Of a stretch of 64,000 nt of DNA, positions 35,930 through 46,120 are shown piece after piece. The position numbers and the translations under genes are program-made. Numbering within the stretch: the stretch's first letter is position 1; every line of letters begins with the position of its first letter. The notes beneath the pieces were generated by a model. That model was not told the origin of the DNA, did not search any database, and saw only the letters and a program-made list of their open reading frames with translations. Source of the stretch: Tubulanus polymorphus (Eukaryota > Nemertea > Palaeonemertea > Tubulaniformes > Tubulanidae); contig NC_134029.1 of assembly GCF_964204645.1 (NCBI RefSeq), positions 18,058,450-18,122,449 of the forward strand, given 5' to 3'.

Positions 35930-36335
35930 GTATGTGTGCCAATGAAAAGTTTAGAGGCTCCTGAAATCGCTGCAGCATTGATTCAGAAAGGTATACCGGA
36001 GAAAACTATACATGATCAGCAATCTTCTCTGATAGGCAAGATCATGACGCTTATTTGTGATACTTTAGGTATCAATCAGAAAGTGATTTCAGTAGACAAT
36101 CACGGATCGTTACAAGTTGAGCGTCGAATTCGTTCAATTAGCGAGTTAATAAAAGCTAACTTGGACTAGTATGGTAGAGACTGGGTGCGATACTGTGCCA
36201 CATCACAGTACGCGTACAATTCTTTTTCATCACCTCAACTTGGAGGGCATTCACCGTTCAACTTTCTTTATTTCGGGGAACCTACAGACATTTCCGGCTT
36301 GAGTTTCAAACCACTGTTAGGTTTGAGTAATACGC
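35930..36335 (+). pseudogene. Second Ty3-like integrase fragment
   Basis: Starts abruptly after the LTR with CVPMKSLEAPEIAAALIQ and continues with KTIHDQQSSLIGKI (second Asp), GSLQVERRIRSISELIKANL (Glu), a TAG near 36,168, then TSQYAYNSFSSPQLGGHSP and KPLLGLSN. It is homologous to 31,060-31,490 but clearly diverged, so it comes from a related but different copy. Confidence 0.8.
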
Positions 36336-36545
36336 AACAACCACTACAACCAAAGACAACAGCCGCGAAATAACTGCAGCAACAACCACAGACAGCAGCC
36401 ACAAGATAACTACTACAACAACCACAGACAGCAGCCGCAATATAACTACCACAACAACCACAGACAACAGCTGAAACACAACAACAACAACCACAGACAG
36501 CAGCCGCAAGATAACTACTACAACAACCACAGACAACAACCACGG
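36336..36545 (+). repeat. Gln/Asn-rich coding minisatellite
   Basis: An approximately 36-bp unit (ACAACAACCACAGACAGCAG and spacer) repeats about five times. In one frame it has no stop and encodes NNHRQQPQDNYY repeats that lead straight into the PLE ORF1. Confidence 0.7.
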
Positions 36546-37983
36546 GACCAACATCATCTCAACCAAAACCACCGCGTGGGTTCCACGTACCAGGGGCGAC
36601 CTGACGGCTCTCTGAAAAACGCTATCCAGTCACACTACCGCGCAATACAAGCCATTCAGCACTATCTGAACGTCAATGAAAAACTACCGCCTGGCCTGGC
36701 CCGTCAACAGCAAAACCTGATACGCAACATCAGACCAGCCAGCATGGCACCAGAAACCATTCAATATATCCGCAATGCAGCCTCCGAATGGGGGAAATCC
36801 ATTCATTCATACTATTCTACGGGAACACCACTTCGCGACCGTCGTGCACGAATTCAATCTACACGAATTCGATTCCCGTGCCAGTGAGATCGCCCTCAAG
36901 TGGGCACGCAAAACCTTCGGAAAACACCTCCGAAACTCTACGCTCGCGTTGTACGACCGCTGCAACGCAATCCCGTGTGACACGCCGTCCGGTGAGGATC
37001 GACTCGCCGGTCTAGTCGTCCCGACCTTGAACGCTGGTCCGCCAGCCACTGGAATGTACGTACAACCACAACCTATGTGGGTAGCGACCCCACCTGTTCA
37101 ACAGACAGCCGCCGTAACCGTACCGACCCCGCCTCCACAACCGAGTGCAACCACCGCGGTTGCGGCAGCACGACCAAGCTCACCACGCGCCACCACACAG
37201 AATTCGCATCTCTCCAACGCAGCTGCCAACCAGCAAACTCCGAAACGGCCGAAGACAAAAAACCGCAACAGCACTCATCACAAACGCCGCAACAAACACT
37301 GGATTTCAGCAATATCAGCGCGAGCCCCGTGATCTCGCCTGCAGTTAACCGTAGCTACGCAGAGGTCGTAGCCACACCCAACTGCTCGTTGGAATCCGCC
37401 GAAAACGACGAGTACACGTCCGGACCAGCAATGCACCAGCCGGTAGCAACCCACCAAAAGACCACACACAAAGTGAAGGATTGGATAATCCCCGAAACCG
37501 AGAAGGAAATCGTCATCCTTGGGGATTCCAACCTCAACCGCATCACATCCAGCCACGACCCAGACGGGGTACAAATCGAATGTTACCCCGGTGCGAAAAT
37601 CAAACATTTGCGTGATTTGTTAGTGAAAAAAACTCCGGACCACGCCCAAACGGACCATGTGATTGTTTCGATTGGAATCAACGACCGTGATAATAGTTTT
37701 GAAAATACGACCAGCGACAACCTAAAAAAACTTCACACACACACGGAAAGTTTACAATCAAGCCAGCGTCCATTTCGTGTGCCTGAACTCAATCCCGAAA
37801 TACCAACCATACGCGGATAAACTGAACAAGATCATACGGGACTATGCGGAACACCACATACCGCCTATCGCCAGCAGTAACTTTGAGGTCAACCCGAATG
37901 ACGGTATTCACTGGACCGAAAACACAGCGAATACACTGCTCAACTACTGGCTGGAAACCTTAAAAAAAACAGCCCTTAAGTAA
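36460..37983 (+). pseudogene. PLE family A ORF1 with SGNH-hydrolase-like domain
   Basis: After the N-terminal NNHRQQP repeats comes a helical part (SLKNAIQSHYRAIQAIQHYL, frameshift near 36,880, then SEIALKWARKTFGKHL) and a Pro/Gln/Thr-rich linker. The SGNH-like domain follows, with the catalytic-Ser block ILGDSNLNRI near 37,515, the Asn block SIGINDRDN and the Asp-His block NDGIHWTENTANTLLNYWLE near 37,900. All three SGNH blocks are present. At least three frame changes (about 36,880, 37,250 and 37,760) break the gene. SGNH-type ORFs occur in several retroelement groups (Ngaro/DIRS, CR1 LINEs, rotifer terminons); their role is unknown. Confidence 0.7.
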
Positions 37984-38072
37984 AATTATCTTTTAAAATT
38001 GAAATTACCCAGAAACCAGACCCTAATCCTATCCCCAGACAGGCTACTATCATTAATCCCGTACTAGATACC

Positions 38073-38351
38073 TTGAGACCCCACCCTAGACGGACGGCAT
38101 TAGGCACCTCAGTCCTAAACCTCTCCAAAAGGACACAACTCTCCTCTGGCCAGAGACAATTACTTGAAAGAGGTTTATCCTACTGCCCCATACCACCCAG
38201 CGCACCCGACCGAGACGCCAAAGACAGACTTCAGTCCCTTACAGACTTCAACCGACGGGTAATTCTTAACTATCACTTCAAAGACAACACCCCAGGCATA
38301 ACTCCCAAATTCCGCCTGCCCTCAGGTTGGACCCCCGACGAAATAATGTCC
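38073..38351 (+). pseudogene. PLE family A reverse transcriptase, N-terminal stub
   Basis: SSGQRQLLERGLSYCPIP and RRVILNYHFKDN followed by FRLPSGWTPDEIM match the N-terminal part of PLE RTs. The copy stops at about 38,351, where the sequence switches to family B (VSRSIKLKFKISDTS is in register with 41,590). Most of the polymerase is therefore deleted. Confidence 0.75.
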
Positions 38352-38800
38352 TACAAACAGTGAGCTGATCCATCAAACTCAAGTTCAAAATCAGTGACAC
38401 CAGCGTCAACTTCCTCAACGTGACCACTTTCAAAGGCCCGCGATTCGAGACAAGTGGTATAATACACACAAAAGTCTACTTCAAACCAGCCAATTCGCAT
38501 AAATTACTACATCGATCTTCGTTTCACCCTAAGCACACATTTTCTGGTATAGTTAAAAGTCAAATTCTCCAGTTCCGGTGCATCTGCAATAATGATTCGG
38601 ACCTACACACAGCGTCCCGAACCGTCCTTAAAGTACTCAGAGGTCGTGGCTACAAAGACCGCGAAGTGCGGCACATCAAAAGCCAAGCTCTACGGCACCA
38701 CGCTGAACGAGATCAACGAGAACAACAACTAGATCATGATTCCTGCACTGACACTGAAGAAGGCAACCTCGCCGAAATGTCTGTCAATGGAGCGATCTAG
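38352..38800 (+). pseudogene. PLE family B reverse transcriptase, C-terminal part
   Basis: After about 70 bp in another frame, the frame reads FNFL-type sequence, TTFKGPRFETSG, HKLLHRSSFHPKHTFSGI, VKSQILQFRCICNND and LRGRGYKDREVRHIKSQAL, the C-terminal thumb end of PLE RTs. It ends at a TAG near 38,800 without a GIY-YIG endonuclease, like the endonuclease-lacking PLE branch (Athena/Coprina). Its last codons overlap the ATG of the next ORF1 at 38,787. Confidence 0.75.
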
Positions 38801-40227
38801 GAAGAAACGACCACCAGCTGAGAAGACCAGCAAGGGCGGAGGACGCCCTGAGCGACACCAGCAACCCGGGATGTCGCCGAAAACCTACTACAGAGCTCTT
38901 CAAGTGGCGCACCACCTTGCCCAGTTGAGCTCTGGTCCGAAAGCGATTCGGAGGAAGAAGGACCATCTGAAGATGTTCCAGCGGCCGGCGGCTTGCACCG
39001 AAGCAGTGACGGTGCAGCTGCATGCTGCCGCTGACGTCTGGATGGAGACAGTTTCGAAAGAGCTGACCATTCATTATGCCGGCACATTTGTAGGGCTAAT
39101 CAGTGATCCTCTGCTGGACTGTCTGTCAGCACAGGATGTCGCCCTGACATGGGCCCGGAAGAATTTCGGCTCCCGTTTGAGCCCAGAAACGATCCGGCTA
39201 TTTAATATCGCGCTCGATTTCCGGTCGAAATTCCGCGGTCAGGCTTTGTCTGACAAACTCAGAAATGTCTAATCCACCCTCTTTCCCTTCTCATTTCAGG
39301 TCACACCACCAGGAGGCACCCACGGAGCCGAAGATTCGTCCGCCGCCGAGACCGAGCCGGAAGATTCGACAGCCCGCGACGCCGAGGATGCCTGCACCAA
39401 CCGCAGCTGCGCCCGCCGTGCCCATCGCGCCTCCTTTTTCTAATTCCAGGTCACCGAGAAGCTACGCGGATGTCACCAGGACGCCACCAACCAGAAGGGC
39501 GCCACCACCGAGAAGTCCAATGCCAACGCCACCAAGAAGTCCGACGCCGCCGCCTCGAAACCCGCCGCCGCCGCCGCAGAGAACGCCGACCGCACCAACA
39601 AGCAGTCCGATGCCGTCTCTCTCTTCTTCTCTTTCCAGCTCTCCCTCTCATTACAGGTCACCTGGGCGCCTACTGCCAGCGCGAAGTCCGACGCCAACAC
39701 CGAGACCGATGGCGCCCCAGGAAGTTCGCCGTCATCCTAAGACGAGTAGGAAGAAACAGGATTGGAGTCTGCCACCCATTCTGGTGATTGGTGACTCAAA
39801 CCTGAGTAACATCACATCAAGCCGCCGTCCGGATGACGTCCAGATCGAGAGCTTCCCCGGCTGCAAGATGGCTCATCTCGCCGACCTGATCGATGCTGTA
39901 CCGGATCGCTCGGATACGGTGATCATCAGCGTCGGAATAAACAACCGCGACAACAACTTCGAAGCGACCACCAGGAAGACTACACAGCGCCTGATCAACC
40001 CGCAATCCGAAAGTATCAGCACTCGTTCGTCCACTTCGTTCAACTCAACACGACCCGCGAACACCAGCAGTTCGCCCGGAAGTTCAACGAACTCCTCGAG
40101 AATCACGACGACGTCACCGCGATAGCACCAATCGATGATCGACGCTTCAGAGTTGTTGGAGACGGGATCCACTGGGACCGTGGTACAGCTAACACCCTGC
40201 TGGACCACTGGCTCAGTGGTTTAAACT
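38787..40227 (+). pseudogene. PLE family B ORF1 with SGNH-hydrolase-like domain (array copy 1, longest)
   Basis: Starts ATG 38,787 (MERSRKKRPPAEKTSKGGG), then a helical domain (MSPKTYYRALQVAHHLAQL, VALTWARKNFGSRLSPETI) to a TAA near 39,272. Coding continues in another frame from about 39,290 as a Pro/Arg-rich linker with RSYADVTRTPP, then the SGNH domain: ILVIGDSNLSNITSS (Ser), DDVQIESFPGCK, VIISVGINNRDNNF (Asn). A shift near 40,005 leads to FVHFVQLNTTREHQQFARKF and VVGDGIHWDRGTANTLLDHW (Asp-His), ending TAA near 40,227. Motifs flanking 39,272 (pyrimidine-rich AG-GTC) could be a tiny intron. Homologous to the family A ORF1 throughout. Confidence 0.72.
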
Positions 40228-40305
40228 AAGTATCAGTGAGACCAACGGGTCCACTATTGGTGAGTTAAATCAACCGGAATTAACCAATGCTTCTCGATTT
40301 CTTCC

Positions 40306-41870
40306 GTTTCCAGGTCCGACGAACACGAAGAACCGGCACCAAACCAAGCGCGACGCGATCCGGTCACCGCTCTCGGGAGCCCGGTGGTCAACCTCACACG
40401 TTCACTCCGCCTAAGTCCGGCGCAACATCAGCTACTCCGAAAGGGCCTCACTTATTGCCCGACTCCAAAAATCGGTTCTGATGCCGCCGCGACCGAGCGC
40501 ACCAAGGGAGTGTGCCGATTCAACCGGCTAGTAAAACTCGACCATCACTTCCGAGACAAACCAGACTGCGAGGCTCCGCGTTTCCGTCTGCCCAGCAGTT
40601 GGGCTCCGGATGAAATAGAACCAGTAATCGCCGAGTTCTGCAACGACGCGCACGAATTGGCTCAACAAACCAGGGATACGCGTCGCGCAAATGATAACCT
40701 GACTAAACAGGAACGCGAAGCCCTCCAGCAGCTGCGTGACAACACTAATATTGTCATCAAAGCCGCCGATAAGGGTTCCGCCACGGTTATCATGGACCGC
40801 GACGACTACGTCCACGAAGCCATGCGCCAACTAGCCGATCTCGAGTATTATCAGCCGCTGCAGCAACCGATCTTCGAACAGACCGGGGAAGAAATCCGCG
40901 AAATCATCGAAAATATGGCTCGACGAAAAATCATCCCGCTAAAAACCGCCGAATATCTATTACCGCCCGATAATCCGAAACAGAGGCAGTTCTATCTGCT
41001 TCCCAAAATCCATAATGAACGCGAGAAGTGGACGGTACCCGATCGCGTACCGCCGGGGAGACCGATAGTCTCCGACTGCGGCTCCGAAACCTACGAAATT
41101 TCGGAATGGATCGACTACTATTTGCAGCCGATCGCCCGGAGTTACCCGTCGTACGTCAAAGATACCAACCACTTTCTAGATATTTTGGCCGGTAAACAAT
41201 TTAGCGCCGATGCGTTACTCGTCACCATGGACATCCATTCGCTCTACACCAACATCCCCCACGAAGAGGGTATCGCCAGCATCCGACAAGCTCTCCGAGA
41301 CAACCCAAACCCGGGACGCCCGGATGCCGAGCTGCTGAAACTACTCGAAATCAGCCTGAAGAAAAACGACTTTAACTTCAACGAAAACACATATTTACAG
41401 GTAAAAGGTACCGCAATGGGTAAGCGTTTTGCTCCTTATGCCAATATCTTTGTAGCCGAATGGGAAAAAAAGAAGGTCTGTCCAGAAGCGAACTCCAACC
41501 ATCGCTATACGCTCAGTTCATCGACGACATCTACATGGTTTGGGAACACGGCCGCGAAACGTTGATGCAATTCATCGACGTCCTACAAACAGTGAGCCGA
41601 TCCATCAAACTCAAGTTCGAAATCAGCGACACCAGCATCAACTTCCTGGACGTAACCACTTTCAAAGGCCTGCGATTCGAGACAAGTGGCACAGTAGACA
41701 CCAAAGTCTACTTCAAACCAACCGATTGCACGATCACTACATCGACCTTCGTTTCACCCTAAGCACACATTTTCCGGTATAGGCCTAGTTAAAAGTCAAA
41801 TTCTCCGGTTCCGGCGCATCTGCTATAATGATTCGGACCTACACGCAGCGTCTGGAACCGTCCTTAAAGT
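40306..41870 (+). pseudogene. PLE family B reverse transcriptase (array copy 1, active-site motif present)
   Basis: The most complete PLE RT here: SPAQHQLLRKGLTYCPTP, NIVIKAADKGSATVIMDRDD, FYLLPKIHNEREK, PPGRPIVSDCGSETYEIS, VTMDIHSLYTNIPHEEG and KGTAMGKRFAPYANIF. A run of seven A near 41,466 shifts the frame (copies 2 and 3 have five). In the next frame AQFIDDIYMVWEHG carries the catalytic Asp pair, followed by TSINFLDVTTF. Another shift near 41,730 precedes the HTFSGI end. There is no GIY-YIG; the frame instead runs into a Ty3-like RNase H at about 41,870. Confidence 0.82.
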
Positions 41871-42171
41871 ATTTTCAGACACCAGTCGAAGCATGACAGG
41901 AGGTGCACTTTATCAGAAGATTAAAGGAAAAGACAGATTGGTTGCATATCACTCCAAGGTTCTTCCTAAAGCAGCTAAATCCTATTCCGTCAGTGAATTG
42001 GAATTGTATGGATTATGGTTAAACATTCTTGCATTTAAACATATTTTGAGATCAATTTCGTTTCATTGTTATGTCGATCATTCGTCATTGATATACATTT
42101 ACAGGTCGAAGAACCAACCACCTACGCTTAGGATGCAAAAGTTACTCGAACGTCTTTCACCATATTCATAA
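41866..42171 (+). pseudogene. Ty3-like RNase H fragment (array copy 1)
   Basis: FSDTSRSMTGGALYQ (first catalytic Asp), SYSVSELELYGLWL (Glu) and FHCYVDHSSLIYIY (Asp) identify RNase H of Ty3-like elements. The frame is cut at SPYS because this copy lacks about 610 bp that copies 2 and 3 retain. Its direct fusion to the PLE RT end is the same in all three copies. Confidence 0.78.
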
Positions 42172-43005
42172 ACAGCAAAGAAAAACATCGATGACTCCGG
42201 TATGTAATAGTCGCAATATCAAATCATCCATTGAAATATCTACTTATTATATTTCCCTAATTTTAGAAAACGTTATAACCAAGGACAATTGGCAACAAGT
42301 CCTTGGTTCGGACATTGCAAGGGACGTTGTGAAATTCCTCGGGGGCAAGATGTCGCGAATTACTATGCTGCAGTTCATGGCCGTCCGGTATCATCTGATA
42401 ACTTATATATGCTCCCAAAATCAACAGCGAGCTGGTGTAGTACACCATTTAACGGTATCAGATATCGAGAGACTTCGGCTCGTTGATTTCGATGGTGATC
42501 AAGACCTAAGTGACAGTAAGTAATACTTAAGATACATTATCAAGTTTCCAGTGCCATAATTATCATTTCAAAATTTACGTAGGTCACAGGCGACCCAGAG
42601 CGAGGTCATGAAACTGTTTTGACGCATGGTGCCATAATTTTGTTCTTAACTGGTGACCTGAAAAGATTGCTATGTCTCTAAAAAATAAAAATACTGCCAC
42701 TTATAATTCGGAATGTGTGTCCACACTCCCCCCCCTGTGGGTCAGTTTTGCCGGGACAAAACTAAACAAAATGAGTGTGTAAGTGTCTTGAAATGTTGTA
42801 CAATAATTATGGTAATCCTTTCTATCGAAGTGTACTACAGCAATATTGGAAACAATCGACCAGAAAATTCAAACCAGTTACTAACAAACTGATCAGAAAG
42901 TCGGCCACAACATTGACTCGTACCGAACACCCAGAGAAGGCAGATACTTTGGCACAGCTGATGTGCCACAGTACAGCAACTGCCAACATGATCGGGCAAA
43001 AGTAA
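42172..43005 (+). pseudogene. Tyrosine recombinase lineage YR1 (array copy 1), Tyr deleted
   Basis: Intron-containing YR-like gene. Exon about 42,268-42,515 follows acceptor TTTTAG and encodes ITKDNWQQVLGSDIARD and ICSQNQQRAGVVHHLTVSD, with the presumed catalytic Arg I. Exon from 42,583 encodes the PERGHETVLTHGAIILFLTG strand region. The C-terminal part has NKLIRKSATTLTRTEHPE (Arg II) and LMCHSTATAN, but nine bases encoding the KYY nucleophile segment present in copy 3 are missing. Four bases are also lost before the first donor. It resembles Crypton-like YR genes of marine invertebrates. Confidence 0.7.
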
Positions 43006-43565
43006 AGCATACCGAGGGCGTGGCTAGGGCCGTCATCCACTGTCATCGTAGAGATAGAAGCCATCTTAAATGACAGACCGCTGTCATACGTGTCAGGGGA
43101 GGCAGAATACGTGCCACTAACCCCAGCACACCTACTATACAGGCGTTGTGTAACATCTCTACCGCATGAGTATGTCAATGAGGACAATATTATGGACCCC
43201 AACTTCAAAATCCGATCCTGCGATATAGAAAAGCGAAAGAAATACATCGATCGCGTATTCACTCACTTTTGGTCGAAGTGGAAAAACGAATATCTTGCGT
43301 CGTTAAGAGAACAACACGCTAACGCGAAAAACTCGGGACGAGTGGAAAACGTCATCAAAACCGGTGACATCATCATCGAGACAATGAGAAGCGTGTTAAC
43401 TGGCCACTGGCCATCGTGAGACATCTTCGTTACGGGCAAGATGGAATCGTGCGCAGCGCAGAAATCATGACAAAATTCGGTAAAACGAACAGACCAATTA
43501 AAAAGCTATATCCGTTGGAAATAAATAGCAATCTCGCGCCGGAAAAGGATCATCAAACCGATTAG
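43006..43565 (+). pseudogene. BEL/Pao integrase end and DUF5641-like domain
   Basis: STVIVEIEAILNDRPLSYVS, PLTPAHLLYRR, HFWSKWKNEYLASLREQH and KTGDIIIE are the standard end of BEL/Pao pol. A frameshift near 43,415 precedes RPIKKLYPLEIN. It is fused directly to the end of the YR1 sequence at about 43,000-43,030. Confidence 0.78.
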
Positions 43566-43760
43566 ACAACTACAGAAATCGTGAAACGACCGACACATCA
43601 CGCAGCGGAAAAGGCGCGCCGACAAATTAACGAATGGTCCAAAGTATTGAATGCTTAGAGTAGTTTAATTAGAAAAATCATTATTCATTATTTCATATTC
43701 ATGTTCATACTTTTAAGTTTTTCAACGTGTATTTTTGCTCATTGGGAAATACTGAAACAA
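43566..43760. other. Short stretch between BEL/Pao pol and its LTR
   Basis: Non-coding or degraded tail; no separate gene. Confidence 0.4.
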
Positions 43761-44395
43761 TGTAACGCTCCTAACGTAATGTTATTGTTTAGGTTAATTG
43801 TAAACACCCGAGATGGGTACAGACTCGTCGATTGCGACGCCATCTAACGTTAGTTTGTAGACTATATAGTAGTATTAGAACGAGTTATACATGTAGTTAG
43901 ATAAATTAGACATTGGTGAGACATTGATATGTCACTTCTTATTCTTATGTAACGAAACTTGATTCACACAGTTGCTATATACATTACACATACATTACAT
44001 GTATTCTTATAAGTCTTTATTGGTCATTTTTCTATAGGTTGTTTATGATTATGCATTCTGTAATTGGTTACGTACACTAGACTACTTAGTTACCTATGGT
44101 ATAATTTCATAGTTTGAATTATTTCATGCGCTCTTAAAGCTTAAATACGTGAGTTGAATTAATCATATGTATGGTCACTTCTTTCTTGGCCGGCAGTGTC
44201 AAGAATGGTCTTGAATAGATCATCAGATGCACATGTTCATGTACCCGTTCTGGGAAACTGTAAATGTTCTCTTGTCATATGATACTATAGTGATGTGTGC
44301 AGTAGCACGTGGTAATAAAGCAGTAGCAGTTAGATATTCATACTATACAGACGTGTTCCTTTCATTCTCCTGGTCTCTTTCAACGCTTCGAACCT
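43761..44395 (+). repeat. Probable BEL/Pao 3' LTR
   Basis: Starts TGTAACGCTCCTAACGTAATG shortly after BEL/Pao pol and has a poly(A) signal (GGTAATAAAGCAG near 44,315). No second copy lies in the window, so the right end is a guess. Confidence 0.42.
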
Positions 44396-44540
44396 GAATC
44401 TAGTCTCGCGCATAGACACATATCCTGTTCTTAGTTTCTTTACTCACTTCTGCAGTGTCGAAAAATTGCAGGTGATCTTATGATATGACCATGGGCAAAG
44501 GAAAACAAATTTTCAAGCGCCAAAGCTACTTCATCTAAAG

Positions 44541-45260
44541 CGAAATTGTCCAGTAATGCTAATGGTCAACTTGACAGATGGTCTGGTCAATGGATCCCTC
44601 GGCTATGGCAAGGATTTTACTGATGAGGGACCAATCGTTCATTGGGCCGATGCCGAAATCACTATGTTAATGAAACGGCATAATTTTACAAGTGAGTCAA
44701 TAAAGATAACGAGTAACACATTCTTTTTATCTATGATGATGTATACAGCTCATAGAGCTGACTTTAATAACAAGAATCATAATTTGAAAAAGAATGAAAA
44801 ATAAACTGAAAATGATTTTAAAACTGTTGCGAAATTAAAGATTTAAAATAGAAATTAAGTATCAAATGAAAGTATAGTAATCTTTGCTCAGATTCATTAT
44901 ACATGTATCACAATTCAGTAAAAATTGTTTTTCAGTCTTCGATCCATCACAAGACCATATAATTGCAAGAGGTTGCAGATACCCATTGTGCTGGCTTTTG
45001 CGTTTACTGTCCATACGGCACAGGGCATGACTTGTTCGAGTGTTACAGTTGATTGTACCCTCATTAACCGTCCAGGACAACTTGGTGTTGCGATTGGAAG
45101 AGTTACAAACTCTGATGGATTGCGACTGATAAACTTTTCCGAGCAATGCATCATCAAACTGCTTTTGGTTGATGAATTTTACGAGTGCCGTTCGAACATT
45201 ATGTCCCAAAATTTATCTTGTTGTCGAAATATACTTTCTATTAAAGATATTATTGATTGA
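44541..45260 (+). pseudogene. Pif1-type helicase C-terminus (array copy 1)
   Basis: Two exons (44,541-44,691 and 44,936-45,260) with GT/AG borders. The first has VMLMVNLTDGLVNGSLGYG, the second LQIPIVLAFAFTVHTAQGMT and RPGQLGVAIGRVTNSDGLRL, the last conserved motifs of Pif1 helicases. In the TVHKAQGMT motif Lys is changed to Thr here. Pif1 enzymes unwind DNA 5' to 3'; copies also occur in several DNA transposons. The ATPase front half is absent. Confidence 0.8.
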
Positions 45261-45261
45261 A

Positions 45262-45520
45262 ATTGAATCAGAACCTGTACATCACTTACTCCCAGATTTC
45301 AAGACTGAAAATGTTACTAGTAGTACAAAACCTAAACGAGCTTGACTACTGAATCAATATATATGCCCTGAATGTCAACAGCCGTGGTCTGAAAACAGTG
45401 GGGAATGAATTGCATGTGATAGGTGTAATCGGTGGTTTCACCGAACTATTCGATGATGATGAATGGGAATTTCTGAATGGAAACAAGGATGAAGAATTCA
45501 TTTGCAGTTATTGCTGATAA
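45262..45520 (+). pseudogene. PHD finger (array copy 1)
   Basis: QYICPECQQPWSENSGE, then a TGA where copy 2 has Trp, then IACDRCNRWF with a short deletion, and DEEFICSYC. The C-x2-C, C-x2-C and final C-x2-C pairs of a PHD finger are visible. PHD fingers bind histone H3 tails. Confidence 0.72.
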
Positions 45521-45654
45521 ATCAGCAGTAGGTAAGGTTCATTAAACATGCAATGATTAGCTGTTTTTATAATCATAACTGCATTATTGAAGTGTGGAGA
45601 TGTTGTAATAGATACTAATTAAGGTTTTTAATCTACCTTTGATTGGAAATATCA

Positions 45655-46084
45655 GCACAAAGTCAAATTCAACCGATTCAACTACTCCTAAGACAACACC
45701 TCAGACATCAAAACCGGAAGAAACCACGATGATAACTCCCAAGAAAACAAAGTCCAATTCAACCGATTCAACTACTCCTCAGATAACACCTCAGACATAA
45801 AACCGGAAGAAATTACGATGACAACACCGGAAGAAACCCTAATGACACCAACTCAGGAAACAGATACGACACCAAACCCGGAAGAAACCACGATGAAAAC
45901 CCCCCAGAAAGATACGTCCAATTCAACCAATTCAACTACTCCTAGAAAAACACCCCAAAAGTTTTCCAGCAACCAAGTCCTCGAGCAAGTTGTTTTAAGT
46001 CCAGTGCCCAGTTGTAAGTTCATACAACAACCTAGCCCTAACCCCAGGACAGTAAATTATAACGTTACATTTCAGATCTACTAA
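45655..46084 (+). repeat. Thr/Pro/Ser-rich linker with internal repeats (copy 1)
   Basis: Repeats of AATTCAACCGATTCAACTAC encoding NSTDSTTP/KPEETTM-type blocks. One frame has a single stop near 45,800. It probably was an unstructured linker between PHD and YR2. Confidence 0.6.
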
Positions 46085-46120
46085 GCGCGTTTCGTGAATG
46101 GTTGACTGGTCTGAAGATAT

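Noticed and set aside
39451-40208. Arg-rich open frames on the minus strand across the SGNH ORF
   Set aside because: Antisense of the Pro-rich linker and SGNH domain; no motif of their own.
38010-46050. CCCTAA-like strings suggesting telomere repeats near PLEs
   Set aside because: Single isolated CCTAA words (near 38,030 and 46,035), not tandem repeats.
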